A stretch of 64,000 nucleotides of DNA from Tissierella pigra (GTDB taxonomy: Bacteria; Bacillota; Clostridia; Tissierellales; Tissierellaceae). The stretch lies in contig NZ_VUNQ01000002.1 of the NCBI RefSeq assembly GCF_009695605.1, forward strand, positions 62,001 to 126,000, written 5' to 3'. The stretch's first letter is position 1. Every line of letters starts with the position of its first letter. Position numbers and translations under genes: made by a program. Below the pieces are notes generated by a model. It was given only the letters and a program-made list of their open reading frames with translations. It did no database searches and had not been told where the DNA came from. Shown here one piece after another: positions 41,499-51,026 of this stretch.

Positions 41499-42317
41499 TT
41501 ATCTTTTGTTTAGACCTAGTATTTCTCTTGCTTCATCTGGAGTAGCTATTTCTCGTCCTAATTCTTTTGCAATTCTTACAACTCTTTCTACTAATTCTCC
41601 ATTAGATTTAGCCAATACTCCCTTGTCTATATATACATTATCTTCAAAACCTACTCTAACATGACCACCCATAGCTATTGCTATAGCTGCCATAGGAAAT
41701 TCATGTCTGCCAATACCTGCTACTGTCCAAGTAGAGCCTTGTGGTATACTTTCTACCATAAATACTAAATCTCTTGCACTTGCTGCCATTTGTACTCCTA
41801 ATACAAAGTCAAAGTGCATTGGTTCTTTTATAAATCCTTGTTTAGCATATTTAATGGCATAGTCAATCATACCCTTATCAAATACTTCAACCTCTGGTTT
41901 AACTCCTCTTTCAATCATAAGTCTACCAAAGTTTTTTATAGTGTTTTCAGTATTTACAAATATTTCATCTCCACCAAAGTTACAAGTACCACAGTCTAAG
42001 GTTGCCATTTCTGGCCCTAGTTCTGTTGGTTGAAGTCTTTCTTCATCAGTCATACCAACTGCTCCACCTGTGGAAGGTTGGATTATAACATCTGGGCATC
42101 TTCTTAATATTTCATCCATACAAGCCTTAAATCTATTTTTATCTTGAGTAGGTGTTCCATCATCTTCCCTAACATGAAGGTGAATTATACTAGCCCCTGC
42201 TTTATAAGCTGATTCTGCTTCTCTACCTATTTCTTCTACAGTATAAGGAACTGCTGGATTATTTTCCTTAGTTACCTCGGCACCACAAATAGCAGCTGTA
42301 ATGATTAATTTTTCCAT
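41499..42317 (-). CDS. kce: 3-keto-5-aminohexanoate cleavage enzyme (BKACE family)
   Basis: A 272-residue zinc enzyme that, with acetyl-CoA, turns 3-keto-5-aminohexanoate into acetoacetate and 3-aminobutyryl-CoA. Zinc ligands are in IIHLHVREDDG (HxH, about residues 46-48) and the later histidine in IGRHEFPM (about 230). The motif CGTCNFGGDEIFVNT is typical. BKACE enzymes act on several beta-keto acids, but the kal neighbour makes the lysine route the best reading. ATG 42317 behind AAGGGGGCG. Confidence 0.92.
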   Translation of the reverse strand: MEKLIITAAICGAEVTKENNPAVPYTVEEIGREAESAYKAGASIIHLHVREDDGTPTQDKNRFKACMDEILRRCPDVIIQPSTGGAVGMTDEERLQPTELGPEMATLDCGTCNFGGDEIFVNTENTIKNFGRLMIERGVKPEVEVFDKGMIDYAIKYAKQGFIKEPMHFDFVLGVQMAASARDLVFMVESIPQGSTWTVAGIGRHEFPMAAIAIAMGGHVRVGFEDNVYIDKGVLAKSNGELVERVVRIAKELGREIATPDEAREILGLNKR

Positions 42318-42337
42318 AAAAACGCCCCCTTTATTAT

Positions 42338-42405
42338 TAGTGAATAACTAATAGTGAATAGTTAAAAACACAAAAGCATTACCCCAAACTTTTTACTATT
42401 AACTG
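42338..42405. repeat. Heptamer-ended intergenic repeat (GTGAATA group), kal-kce gap
   Basis: The left end is GTGAATA ACTAATA GTGAATA GTTAAAA; then CAAAAGCATTACCCC, which resembles CAAAAGCCTTACCC in the 14841-14949 copy; the right end is TACTATTAACTG. It fills the gap between kal and kce. Confidence 0.75.
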
Positions 42406-42411
42406 TTTTCT

Positions 42412-42795
42412 TTATTTTCTTATTTTATCCTTAGGTACTACACAAGTTCCTTCTGCTCTACATACTACTATTGGTTCCTCTAACAAATCACAAGCAGAAT
42501 CACTTATATCTTTTCTTGGTACTATTACTTTTCTAGCTTCAAATACCATCTTTCTAGAAGTATTTCCTACTTTTACAATTTCCCCTACTGCTTCAATATA
42601 ATCTCCTGCATATACTGGTGCTGTAAACTCTACTTTATCATAAGCTACAAACAGCCCCTCATCTCCATCATGTCTAATAAGTAACTCCGTAGCAACATCT
42701 CCAAATAATGCCAACATTCTAGCACCGTCTACTAAGTTTCCACCATAATGAGCATCTTGTGTACTCATTCTAAGTCTAATCATAGCTTTTTCCAT
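42412..42795 (-). CDS. kal: 3-aminobutyryl-CoA ammonia-lyase
   Basis: A 127-residue hotdog-fold enzyme that removes ammonia from 3-aminobutyryl-CoA to give crotonyl-CoA. Signatures: [21 protein letters not shown] (opening), [15 protein letters not shown] and [17 protein letters not shown]. Length is that of the family. It directly precedes kce. kamA, kamDE and kdd, needed upstream in the lysine route, are not in the window. ATG 42795 behind AAGGGGG. Confidence 0.92.
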   Translation of the reverse strand: MEKAMIRLRMSTQDAHYGGNLVDGARMLALFGDVATELLIRHDGDEGLFVAYDKVEFTAPVYAGDYIEAVGEIVKVGNTSRKMVFEARKVIVPRKDISDSACDLLEEPIVVCRAEGTCVVPKDKIRK

Positions 42796-42912
42796 AGTGA
42801 ACCCCCTTGAGAAATTTTATTTAAGTTTATTATATCATATTGATAATCAGTTCACAATTCAGATTTAGAATTCTTAATAAATAGTAATATTCAACATTAA
42901 ACTTTAATAATA

Positions 42913-42942
42913 TTGTAACTATTTAATATTACATGTTATGAT
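42913..42942 (+). promoter_or_regulatory. Promoter of the ABC exporter operon
   Basis: TTGTAA, 18 nt, TATGAT. Four and five consensus bases. It lies about 40 bp upstream of the ATPase start, in the divergent gap opposite kal. Confidence 0.55.
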
Positions 42943-42983
42943 AAAATATAATTAATAGTATTTAATTGGAGGTGAATCTATTT

Positions 42984-43697
42984 TTGAATGATTTAATTAT
43001 ATTAAAAAATTTGAGAAAAGTCTATAAAATGGGAGACGAAAAAATTATTGCTTTAGATGACGTGAGTCTATCCATAAAAAAAGAGGAATTTATATGTCTT
43101 TTAGGTACATCTGGTTCAGGTAAATCTACATTATTAAATATGATGGCTGGACTCGAAAAACCTACTAAGGGTGAAATAACCATAGGGAAATATAAAATAC
43201 ACAAAATGAATGAAAGAGACATAACCAAGTTTCGTCAAAAATATGTAGGCTTCGTATTTCAGTCCTATAATTTGATTCCAACTTTATCAGCTTTAGAAAA
43301 CGTAAGTTTAGGTCTTACCTTTCAAGGAGTACCTAAATCTGAAAGAGAAAAATTAGCAAAAAAAATCTTAATCGACGTGGGTTTAGAGAAAAGACTTCAT
43401 CACAAACCATCTGAAATGAGTGGGGGACAACAGCAAAGAGTAAGTATTGCAAGAGCCTTTGTAGGCAAACCTGACATAGTATTTGCAGACGAGCCTACAG
43501 GAAATCTAGATACTAAAACTACACTGGAAATCATGGATTTAATCACTGGTATGGCCTATGACCTTAAACAAACCTTAATAATAGTAACCCATGATGTAGA
43601 GATCTCAGACTATGCCCATAGAGTAGTTAGTCTTAGGGATGGACATATAGAAAAAATCATAGAAAATGAAAACATAATAAAGGGGGCAGCAAATTAG
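42984..43697 (+). CDS. ABC transporter ATPase (MacB/LolD-like)
   Basis: A 237-residue nucleotide-binding subunit. Walker A LLGTSGSGKSTLLN, Q-loop FVFQSYNLIPT, signature MSGGQQQRVSIARA, Walker B DIVFADEPTGNLD and the switch histidine IIVTHD are all present. LolD/MacB-type ATPases work with FtsX-like permeases in mechanotransmission or export. I chose the TTG at 42984, 9 nt after GGAGGTG; an earlier TTG is inside that ribosome site. The next gene starts directly after its stop codon. Confidence 0.93.
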   Translation: MNDLIILKNLRKVYKMGDEKIIALDDVSLSIKKEEFICLLGTSGSGKSTLLNMMAGLEKPTKGEITIGKYKIHKMNERDITKFRQKYVGFVFQSYNLIPTLSALENVSLGLTFQGVPKSEREKLAKKILIDVGLEKRLHHKPSEMSGGQQQRVSIARAFVGKPDIVFADEPTGNLDTKTTLEIMDLITGMAYDLKQTLIIVTHDVEISDYAHRVVSLRDGHIEKIIENENIIKGAAN

Positions 43698-45836
43698 ATG
43701 AAAAGATTTTTAAGTATTTTTTTAGCAGCAATCTTGGTTATATTACAAGTTCCAAGTATGGGATTTGCCTATAGAGGTGACCCTAATATAATAATTTCCA
43801 ATTCAACTACTTACCAAGGTAAGCCCGGTGAAAGTATATCCATATCTGTAGACCTTAAAAACACAGGATATGGCTATGCAACAGATGTTACTGGAAACCT
43901 TAGTGGAGACTCTACTGGAATGGTATATGTAGATGGTTCTTCCTTTGATAGTATACGAAGCATGAGAGATCGTGAAAGTGGAACTTTATCATATAGAGTA
44001 AAAATAGACCCAGATGCAGAGGGAAAAAATTATTCTTTACCAATTGAAATCACTTACTATGGTGAACCTGATTATCGTAAAATACAGGTTACAGATAAAG
44101 ATGGTAAACCTGAAAAAGATGACGATGGCAACGATAAATACGAAGAAGAAATTGTACAACCAAAGCAATACACTACAAAAGGAACTATAAATATACGTGT
44201 TACTCAGGATAAAACTTCATCTCAACTTATAGTAGATAAAGTAGATATAATGCCTTCGTCTACTGTCCAAGCAGGGGAAGTTATTGCAGTAGGATTTAAT
44301 TTAGCAAATAACGGTAATGCTACAGCAGAAGACATTAAAGTATCTTTAGGCGGACTATCTGGAGAAGGATTTGCCTTAGCCAATGGAGTTAATAGTAAAA
44401 CTATACAATCTATAAATTCTGGAGGTAAAAAATATGTGTATTTTGAATTAAAATCATCAAAAAAAATATCCTCTGGAAATCATGAGCTAAAACTAATCTT
44501 ATCTTATAAAGATAAAAAAGGTGAAACCATAACTGATGAAAGTAATTTCTTTATAACAGTTGCTGGAAATCAAGGTCAATCATCTAATTTAATAATTGAG
44601 AAACTAAATTATCCAACAGGTTCAATTGGACAAAACAAAGAAATAACTGTAGGCTTTAGTATTAGAAACCAAGGTCAATCAGATGCAAAAGATATAATCG
44701 TGGAAGCTAAAAGTACAGATCCATCAGGAGTAGTGCCTAAATCTGTAAGTATAGTAAAATTAAATTCACTGGCTCCACAGGATTCTCAAGACTTAGAGTT
44801 TAAATTTTTAAGTACAAAGGCAGCTGAAACTAAAAACTATCCTATAGAAATCACAGTTAGATATACAGACGATTTAGGAAAAGAAGATACTGTAAATCAA
44901 TTTGTTGGAGTATTTGTAGTAGCTCCAGAAAAAGGTGATCCAACTAAAGGAAAACCAAAATTAATCATAGACAAATATAGTTTTGACCCACAGCTAGTTA
45001 AGGCAGGAGAAAACTTTGAAATGACTCTTTCCTTCTATAATACATCTAGTAAAAAAACTGTTAAAAATATAAAAATATTTTTAACAGCAGAAGCAGCTGG
45101 AAGTAATGATAATCAGAAAGCTGGCAGTTCTGCATTTACACCAGTAGATAGTTCCAATACATTCTATATTGACTCCATAGCCCCTAAAGGCAGAGTAGAA
45201 AAAACCATTACTATGTTTACAGTTCCCGATGCTGTGGCAAAAACTCATATTATAACAGCTAACTTTGAATATGAAGATAACGATGGTACAGAATTAAAAG
45301 ATGTTGAGTTAATAGGAGTACCTGTAGTACAACAATCAAGACTTGAAACTGGCGAACTAGGTGTTTATCCTGAAGCATCAGTAGGTCAGCCTTTACCTGT
45401 GTCTTTAGAATTTTATAATACAGGTAAAGTTACATTATATAATATGATGGTTAAATTAGAAGGAGATTTCCAAACAGAAAATGGAAGCTATTATGTAGGT
45501 AATTTTGATAGTGGTGGCAGTGAATATTTTGAAGGAACGGTAATTCCAAATGCACCAGGAGAGTTAACTGGAGCAGTAGTTTTCACATATGAGGACTCCA
45601 CAGGTCAACCTCAAGAATTAAGAAAAGAATTTACACTAAATGTAACGGATATGCCTCCAGCAGAGGAGTTTCCCGGAGAATTCCCACCAGAAGATAATAT
45701 GAATCAAGGTGGAATTAAAGGAATCCTTACTTCAAAATGGCTATGGTCTATTTTAGCCATAGTGGCAGCATCTGTTGGCGGATATTTCTTTTATAAGAAA
45801 AAGAAAAAACAAAAGGAAGAAGCATTAGATGAGTAA
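43698..45836 (+). CDS. Secreted, membrane-anchored protein with repeated CARDB/Ig-like domains
   Basis: A 712-residue protein. It has a signal peptide (about residues 1-24, cleavage after GFA), four or five repeated domains of about 100-130 residues that open with LIVDKVDIMP, LIIEKLNYPTGS, LIIDKYSFDPQ and ETGELGVYPEAS, and a C-terminal membrane helix (WSILAIVAASVGGYFF) with a basic tail. Repeats carry the NNGNATAEDI / NQGQSDAKDI pattern of COG1361/CARDB domains, which are adhesive beta-sandwiches. It is encoded between an ABC ATPase and its permease, so it is probably an extracellular component of that machine. Partner and substrate are unknown. Confidence 0.85.
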   Translation: MKRFLSIFLAAILVILQVPSMGFAYRGDPNIIISNSTTYQGKPGESISISVDLKNTGYGYATDVTGNLSGDSTGMVYVDGSSFDSIRSMRDRESGTLSYRVKIDPDAEGKNYSLPIEITYYGEPDYRKIQVTDKDGKPEKDDDGNDKYEEEIVQPKQYTTKGTINIRVTQDKTSSQLIVDKVDIMPSSTVQAGEVIAVGFNLANNGNATAEDIKVSLGGLSGEGFALANGVNSKTIQSINSGGKKYVYFELKSSKKISSGNHELKLILSYKDKKGETITDESNFFITVAGNQGQSSNLIIEKLNYPTGSIGQNKEITVGFSIRNQGQSDAKDIIVEAKSTDPSGVVPKSVSIVKLNSLAPQDSQDLEFKFLSTKAAETKNYPIEITVRYTDDLGKEDTVNQFVGVFVVAPEKGDPTKGKPKLIIDKYSFDPQLVKAGENFEMTLSFYNTSSKKTVKNIKIFLTAEAAGSNDNQKAGSSAFTPVDSSNTFYIDSIAPKGRVEKTITMFTVPDAVAKTHIITANFEYEDNDGTELKDVELIGVPVVQQSRLETGELGVYPEASVGQPLPVSLEFYNTGKVTLYNMMVKLEGDFQTENGSYYVGNFDSGGSEYFEGTVIPNAPGELTGAVVFTYEDSTGQPQELRKEFTLNVTDMPPAEEFPGEFPPEDNMNQGGIKGILTSKWLWSILAIVAASVGGYFFYKKKKKQKEEALDE

Positions 45837-47124
45837 TATAGATTTATTCGTAATGGGATTTAAAAATCTGTGGAGAAGAAAACTAAGAACCTTTCTTACA
45901 GTCCTTGGAGTAATCATAGGTGCAAGTTCTATTATAGTAATGCTTAGTCTAGGATTTGGAATGAGTAAAGCCTTTGAAGAACAAATTGCCCAGTGGGGTA
46001 GTTTAACTACCGTCAATGTTCGTAAAAGTTGGGAGGCTCCCCAACCTGGGAAAAAAGAAATGCCTTTAGATGATAAAGCCGTAGCATCCTTTAAGACTTT
46101 GACTAATGTAGTAGCCGTAAGCCCTACACTTCAAGTTTATGGTTCTATTATAAATGGAAGATATGTTGCATCAGGTTCCATTAAAGGAATAGACCCTGAT
46201 TCCATGGAAGACTTTGGATTCGAAGCTGCTGAAGGTAGACTTTTAAACAATAAGGATACCCTTACTGTAGTATTTGGAGGTCAAATGCAGAATAATTTCT
46301 ACGAACCTAAGGCAAGAACCTATAGAGAACCAAAAATCAATCTTATGAAGGATAGAATGACTCTAACACTAGATCCTAACTATGGCTGGTCTACTCCAGG
46401 AGAGCAAAAGGTAAATTATAAGGAATATAAAATTAAAGTAGCCGGAGTTTTAACAGAGGGAAACTGGGAAACCAACTATGGAATATATATGCCTCTTAAA
46501 GATTTACAACAACTTATAAAAGAAAAAGAAAAATCAGAAAATCAAAAACCACAACCAGGTAAAAAGAATAGTGGATATGATCAAATAAACGTTAAAGTAA
46601 ATGACATGAAAAATGTCCAAGAAGTGCAAACAACCATTAAGGACATGGGCTATGAGGCTTATAGTTTAAATGATGAACTAGAATCTATGAAAAAACAAGC
46701 CGCAGTAATTCAAGCAGTTCTAGGTGGAATTGGGGCAGTATCATTACTAGTTGCAGCCATAGGTATTACAAACACCATGGTAATGAGTATTTATGAAAGA
46801 ACTAAGGAAATAGGTATAATGAAAGTAATAGGTGCCTCCTTAAAGGATATAAAGAGATTATTCTTATTTGAGTCAGCCTTAATTGGACTTACAGGCGGAG
46901 TATTTGGAGTAGGGTTTTCCTATTTAATATCCTTCGTTATAAATAAGCTTAGTGTGAAATTTGGTGCAGCCATTGGCTCTGGTTCCACTAAAATATCCAT
47001 AATACCCCTATGGTTAATACTTGCATCTATGGTGTTTTCGGCTCTTATAGGAATAGTATCAGGATACTTCCCTGCAAGACGTGCCATGAATCTATCAGCA
47101 TTAGAAGCGATCAGAACGGAATAA
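45829..47124 (+). CDS. MacB/FtsX-family ABC permease
   Basis: A 431-residue protein with one N-terminal membrane helix (about residues 20-42), a large extracytoplasmic domain (about 45-285) and three C-terminal helices (about 295-320, 350-370, 395-420). Motifs typical of the family: NLWRRKLRTFLTVLGVIIG and MSIYERTKEIGIMKVIGAS. It overlaps the preceding gene by 8 nt. MacB-like systems in Gram-positives export peptides, lipoproteins or sense cell-wall antibiotics; nothing here decides which. No two-component system is adjacent. Confidence 0.92.
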   Translation: MSNIDLFVMGFKNLWRRKLRTFLTVLGVIIGASSIIVMLSLGFGMSKAFEEQIAQWGSLTTVNVRKSWEAPQPGKKEMPLDDKAVASFKTLTNVVAVSPTLQVYGSIINGRYVASGSIKGIDPDSMEDFGFEAAEGRLLNNKDTLTVVFGGQMQNNFYEPKARTYREPKINLMKDRMTLTLDPNYGWSTPGEQKVNYKEYKIKVAGVLTEGNWETNYGIYMPLKDLQQLIKEKEKSENQKPQPGKKNSGYDQINVKVNDMKNVQEVQTTIKDMGYEAYSLNDELESMKKQAAVIQAVLGGIGAVSLLVAAIGITNTMVMSIYERTKEIGIMKVIGASLKDIKRLFLFESALIGLTGGVFGVGFSYLISFVINKLSVKFGAAIGSGSTKISIIPLWLILASMVFSALIGIVSGYFPARRAMNLSALEAIRTE

Positions 47125-47127
47125 AAA

Positions 47128-47160
47128 CAGTGAATAACTAAGAGTGAAAAGTGAATAGTT
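47128..47160. repeat. Single heptamer array (GTGAATA group) after the ABC permease
   Basis: GTGAATA ACTAAGA GTGAAAA GTGAATA: four tandem heptamers directly after the permease stop. The inverted partner end is missing. It is followed by the terminator hairpin. Confidence 0.7.
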
Positions 47161-47169
47161 TAAAAGATA

Positions 47170-47212
47170 AAAAAACTAATAATTGGAATTGCCTTCCAAT
47201 TATTAGTTTTTT
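47170..47212 (+). terminator. Terminator of the ABC exporter operon
   Basis: Exact 19-bp arms, AAAAAACTAATAATTGGAA and its complement, around TTGCC. It is bidirectional. Confidence 0.85.
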
Positions 47213-47217
47213 AATTA

Positions 47218-47240
47218 TTGGGGAACTTAAAGTTCCCCAA
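47218..47240 (-). terminator. Hairpin after the SLH-domain gene
   Basis: TTGGGGAACTT and AAGTTCCCCAA form a GC-rich hairpin 7 nt from the SLH stop codon. It stands beside the AT-rich bidirectional hairpin, so this convergent pair has two hairpins. Confidence 0.65.
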
Positions 47241-47246
47241 GGTTTA

Positions 47247-49169
47247 TTATCTTAATTGTATAGTATCTGCTACAAAATAGAATCCATCATAAGTTCCTGC
47301 TATAAGAATCTTATCTCCTCTTCCCAAATGTGATAGAGAAATGGCTTTAAGTGATCTATCTGCTATAATAGCATCTTTTTTAACACGTACTGTTATTTCA
47401 TCACCATATTTTGAATCATCTAAATCTGTGTTTTCTATAATCAAAATTATCTCCATATTTCTAGTGTTGATATAATCAATTTTACCTAGTAAAGTAGATT
47501 CCAGTCCTTTAGAGTCTGCTGATATTTCAATGATTTCATCACCTTCTGTAACAGCTTCTATATAATATCCTGTTTTTAAATCTATTGGACTTGTAACTGT
47601 CTTATCTACTCTAATATACACATCTTTACTTAAAGCATACTTTTCTTCTTTTTTAGTATCTTGGTTTAATACTGTTATTTCTATGCTTTGATGAAGCCTA
47701 GTACTTTGTTCTACAATTTGACCTTTTATATTTTTCTTAACTACTTCAGCATCTATATCTTTTACTATGTTGTATTCAGCTTCAACATAAGCATCGTCTT
47801 TTACTTTTAAATCCTCTGCTTTTGCTTTTCTATTGTTTCTAGTTATATAAGATTTATCGTTTATTATAAACTCATATACATTATCCTTATCATCCACTAT
47901 GGTAATATCATATTCTCCATCTTTACTATCTTTTACCTTAGTTATTTCCTTTATAATACCTTCTACTTTCTTGATTTTGCTTATAGCCTCAATATCGTAG
48001 ATTACATTATTGCTACTTTTTACCTCTATTAAATCTCCTTCATTTAAGTCCTTTAAACTTGCAGATTTATCATTTAAATATACTTCTACATTTTTATCTA
48101 CATTAAATTCCTTAGAAAGAGTTTTGCTTCCTTCTGTATATTCTAAAGTCATCCTTAGACCAGTAGCATTTATGGATTTAATCTTACCAGATACACTTTC
48201 TTCTATGGATTTAGCTTTAAGACTTACTATTTGATTTGTGTTTCTCTTTAATTCTAGTTCTACTTCTTGTCCTTCAGTTAAAGAAGCATAAGAAGCACTT
48301 TTACCATCTACAGTTATTACAGATGTATTTGATAATCTATAAGTAGCCTGTCCCTTTACTTTATCTGTAATTGTTACAAGCTTCTCTGCTCCTCCTTCAG
48401 TAAGTATCTTTATCTGTCCATTTACACTGTCTGTTTCTGTTGAGTCTGGTGTCTCTGGTGAAGTAGGGTTAGTTGGAGTAGTTGATATTCCATTATTCTC
48501 CATATAATCATATGCAGTTGACATCATCTTTGCCATTACATCTCTTGTTAAAGAAGAATTTGGCTTGAAAGTACCATCTCCATTTCCCTTAGCATCATAA
48601 ACTCCTGCATCAAGTAATACCTGTACATATTTAGCTTGACGTGCTTCAATACTAAGTACATCTTTAAATGGCAAAGCTACAATTAATTTACTTTGAGCTT
48701 CATCTTCTAAACCCATGGCTTTTACTAAATACTCACTTATATCTACTTTTTTAATAGGTTTTTTTACAAGACCTTTTTTACTTACATCTCTTAATTGGGA
48801 TTCAGTAATTATACCTCTATGTAGACAAACAGCTAGTCCTTCTTTTGCCCATGATTCTATCTTCAATTCCTTTAATAAATCATCATAACCATCTAAAGCT
48901 TTAGTTCTTTCTGCTTCACTAGGATTAGAAAGTCTAGCAACTAAACTCATAGCTGCATCAAAGTTTAAACTTCCTTGAGGAGAAAATGTTGTACTGGTAG
49001 TTCCTGAAATATAGCCTAACTTTGCCATATTCTCTACATAACTATAAGCCCAATGGCTGGCAGGAACATCTTTAAATCTTGGTGCTGCACCATAACTTGG
49101 AATCCCTGATATTAATATTGCTGAAGCTAAAATAGTGGTCATGCCTTTTCTCAATTTTACACTTTTCAT
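47247..49169 (-). CDS. S-layer homology (SLH) domain protein
   Basis: A 640-residue exported protein. Signal peptide at about residues 1-28, then SLH-type repeats over about 30-215 (FKDVPASHWAYSYVENMAKLG; VYDAKGNGDGTFKPNSSLTRDVMAKMM in the last one, quoted in part), a Pro/Thr/Ser-rich linker (about 222-245) and a C-terminal region of repeated beta-rich segments with TEGQEVELEL, NEGDLIEVK and KTGYYIEAVTEGDEI. SLH domains bind pyruvylated wall polymer, which the nearby TagO/MnaA products may help make. The ATG at 49169 is preferred because it lies 8 nt after AAGGAGG; one at 49175 is too close. Confidence 0.88.
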   Translation of the reverse strand: MKSVKLRKGMTTILASAILISGIPSYGAAPRFKDVPASHWAYSYVENMAKLGYISGTTSTTFSPQGSLNFDAAMSLVARLSNPSEAERTKALDGYDDLLKELKIESWAKEGLAVCLHRGIITESQLRDVSKKGLVKKPIKKVDISEYLVKAMGLEDEAQSKLIVALPFKDVLSIEARQAKYVQVLLDAGVYDAKGNGDGTFKPNSSLTRDVMAKMMSTAYDYMENNGISTTPTNPTSPETPDSTETDSVNGQIKILTEGGAEKLVTITDKVKGQATYRLSNTSVITVDGKSASYASLTEGQEVELELKRNTNQIVSLKAKSIEESVSGKIKSINATGLRMTLEYTEGSKTLSKEFNVDKNVEVYLNDKSASLKDLNEGDLIEVKSSNNVIYDIEAISKIKKVEGIIKEITKVKDSKDGEYDITIVDDKDNVYEFIINDKSYITRNNRKAKAEDLKVKDDAYVEAEYNIVKDIDAEVVKKNIKGQIVEQSTRLHQSIEITVLNQDTKKEEKYALSKDVYIRVDKTVTSPIDLKTGYYIEAVTEGDEIIEISADSKGLESTLLGKIDYINTRNMEIILIIENTDLDDSKYGDEITVRVKKDAIIADRSLKAISLSHLGRGDKILIAGTYDGFYFVADTIQLR

Positions 49170-49196
49170 TTTCATAACCTCCTTTATTTACAGTAA

Positions 49197-49261
49197 TTCC
49201 GATTTTTGATTTAGTAATTACTATTCACAGTGGATAATAATATTTAGATCAAAAATCGGAA
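49197..49261 (-). terminator. Hairpin after pyrG (ATTCCGATTT group)
   Basis: Exact 14-bp arms, TTCCGATTTTTGAT and its complement, around a 37-nt loop. The loop itself contains ACTATTCACAGTGGAT, a heptamer-like string. It probably terminates pyrG. Confidence 0.65.
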
Positions 49262-49268
49262 CTATTAG

Positions 49269-50873
49269 TTATTCATTATCTTTCATAGTTGCTTTAATAA
49301 ACTCTCTAAATAATGGATGTGCCTTCGTTGGTCTTGATTTGAACTCTGGATGGAATTGAACTGCTACAAACCATGGATGATTTTTCAATTCTATTATCTC
49401 TACTAATCTTTCATCAGGAGATGTACCAGATATAACTAAACCATTTTCAATAAGCATATCTCTATATTCATTGTTGAATTCATATCTATGTCTATGTCTT
49501 TCATATATAATTTCATCATTATATATTTCAAAAACCTTGCTATCTTCCTTAATTTTACAAGGATATAATCCTAATCTAGATGTACCTCCTAATGTATCTA
49601 TATCCTTTTGTTCTGGCATTAAATCAATAACTGGATAATCTGTTTGTGAATTTAATTCTGAACTATGTGCATCCTTTAGATTCGCCACATTCCTAGCAAA
49701 TTCTACAACTGCCAACTGCATACCTAAACATATACCTAAATAAGGGACTTTGTTTTCTCTAGCATATCTTATAGCAGAAATCTTTCCATCTACTCCTCTA
49801 TCTCCAAAACCACCAGGAACTAAAACTCCATCTACATCAGATAAAAGTTCTTCTACATTGTCATCATTTATTTCTTCTGCATGAATCCATTTTATACTTA
49901 CACTTATATTGTTGGCAATAGCACCATGACATAAGGATTCTGATACAGATAAGTAAGCATCCTTCAGTTCAACATACTTACCCACTAGACCAATAGTCAC
50001 ATGACCTTGAGGATTATTTACTCTTTCAACGATTTTATTCCACTCTGTTAAATCTAGCTCATTACATTGTAAATTCAAGTGATTTATAACTAATTGTGGA
50101 AGTCCTTCCTTTTCAAGCATTAAAGGAATTTCATATATAGTATCGGCATCACTATTCTCTATTACTTCTGATGGGTCTAGGTCACAGAATAAGGCTATTT
50201 TATCCCTTAAATCCTTAGCAATAGGAACTTCGGTTCTACAGATTAAAACATCAGGTTGAATTCCAAGACCTCTTAATTCCTTTACACTATGTTGTGTAGG
50301 CTTAGTCTTTAGTTCTCCAGCTTTAGATAAATATGGAACTAAAGTCACATGTAGATACATTACATTTTCCTTACCTACATCATATTTAATCTGTCTAATA
50401 GCTTCTAAGAAAGGTAAAGACTCTATATCTCCTACTGTACCACCTATTTCAGTGATCACAACATCTACATCTCTTTCCTTAGATGCTCTTATGATTCTTT
50501 CTTTGATTTCATTTGTTATATGGGGAATTACTTGAACTGTTCTTCCATCATACTCCCCTTTTCTTTCCTTATTAAGTACAGACCAATAAATTTTACCAGA
50601 AGTTACTGAACTATTTTTACTTAAATTTACATCAATAAATCTTTCATAGTGACCTAAATCTAAGTCTGTCTCCGCTCCGTCATCTGTAACAAATACTTCT
50701 CCATGTTGATATGGACTCATTGTTCCTGGATCCACATTTATATAAGGATCAAATTTTTGAATAGTAACTCTAAGTCCTCTGCTTTTTAAAAGTTGTCCCA
50801 AGCTAGCAGCAGTAATTCCCTTTCCTAAAGATGAAACTACACCACCAGTAACAAATATATATTTAGTTGGCAC
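49269..50873 (-). CDS. pyrG: CTP synthase
   Basis: A 534-residue enzyme that aminates UTP to CTP with glutamine and ATP. The synthetase part has [19 protein letters not shown] (P-loop) and [19 protein letters not shown] in outline. The glutaminase has the nucleophile in [18 protein letters not shown] (Cys about 380) and the catalytic HPEFKSRP. It starts at a GTG (50873) behind GGAGG. Its final codons and stop (AATGAATAACTAATAG) resemble the heptamer array. Confidence 0.97.
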   Translation of the reverse strand: MPTKYIFVTGGVVSSLGKGITAASLGQLLKSRGLRVTIQKFDPYINVDPGTMSPYQHGEVFVTDDGAETDLDLGHYERFIDVNLSKNSSVTSGKIYWSVLNKERKGEYDGRTVQVIPHITNEIKERIIRASKERDVDVVITEIGGTVGDIESLPFLEAIRQIKYDVGKENVMYLHVTLVPYLSKAGELKTKPTQHSVKELRGLGIQPDVLICRTEVPIAKDLRDKIALFCDLDPSEVIENSDADTIYEIPLMLEKEGLPQLVINHLNLQCNELDLTEWNKIVERVNNPQGHVTIGLVGKYVELKDAYLSVSESLCHGAIANNISVSIKWIHAEEINDDNVEELLSDVDGVLVPGGFGDRGVDGKISAIRYARENKVPYLGICLGMQLAVVEFARNVANLKDAHSSELNSQTDYPVIDLMPEQKDIDTLGGTSRLGLYPCKIKEDSKVFEIYNDEIIYERHRHRYEFNNEYRDMLIENGLVISGTSPDERLVEIIELKNHPWFVAVQFHPEFKSRPTKAHPLFREFIKATMKDNE

Positions 50874-50944
50874 TTTACCAAAACCTCCTCAAAATATTTC
50901 ATATAGTCAATTTAAAAATTTCGTTTACTATAGTCTATCCTAAT

Positions 50945-50973
50945 AGTTTATCTTATATAAAAAAATAAGTCAA
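50945..50973 (-). promoter_or_regulatory. Candidate promoter of pyrG
   Basis: On the minus strand TTGACT (50973-50968), 17 nt, TAAACT (50950-50945). The -35 is good; the -10 has four of six bases. No leader terminator of the B. subtilis pyrG type is visible between it and the start codon. Confidence 0.45.
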
Positions 50974-50997
50974 TTATTTGGAAGGTTTTTTGAATAA

Positions 50998-51026
50998 AAA
51001 ATAGAGAACCTTAGGTTCTCTATTTT
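50998..51026 (-). terminator. Terminator after the LysM protein gene
   Basis: AAAATAGAGAACC - TTA - GGTTCTCTATTTT, exact 13-bp arms. It overlaps the stop codon. Confidence 0.85.

Noticed and set aside
43022-43228. Minus-strand open frame inside the ABC ATPase gene
   Set aside because: Shadow of a gene with a full set of ABC motifs.
50874-50997. pyrG leader attenuator controlled by CTP (as in B. subtilis)
   Set aside because: I see no terminator hairpin between the candidate promoter and the start codon, and no clear GGGC start.
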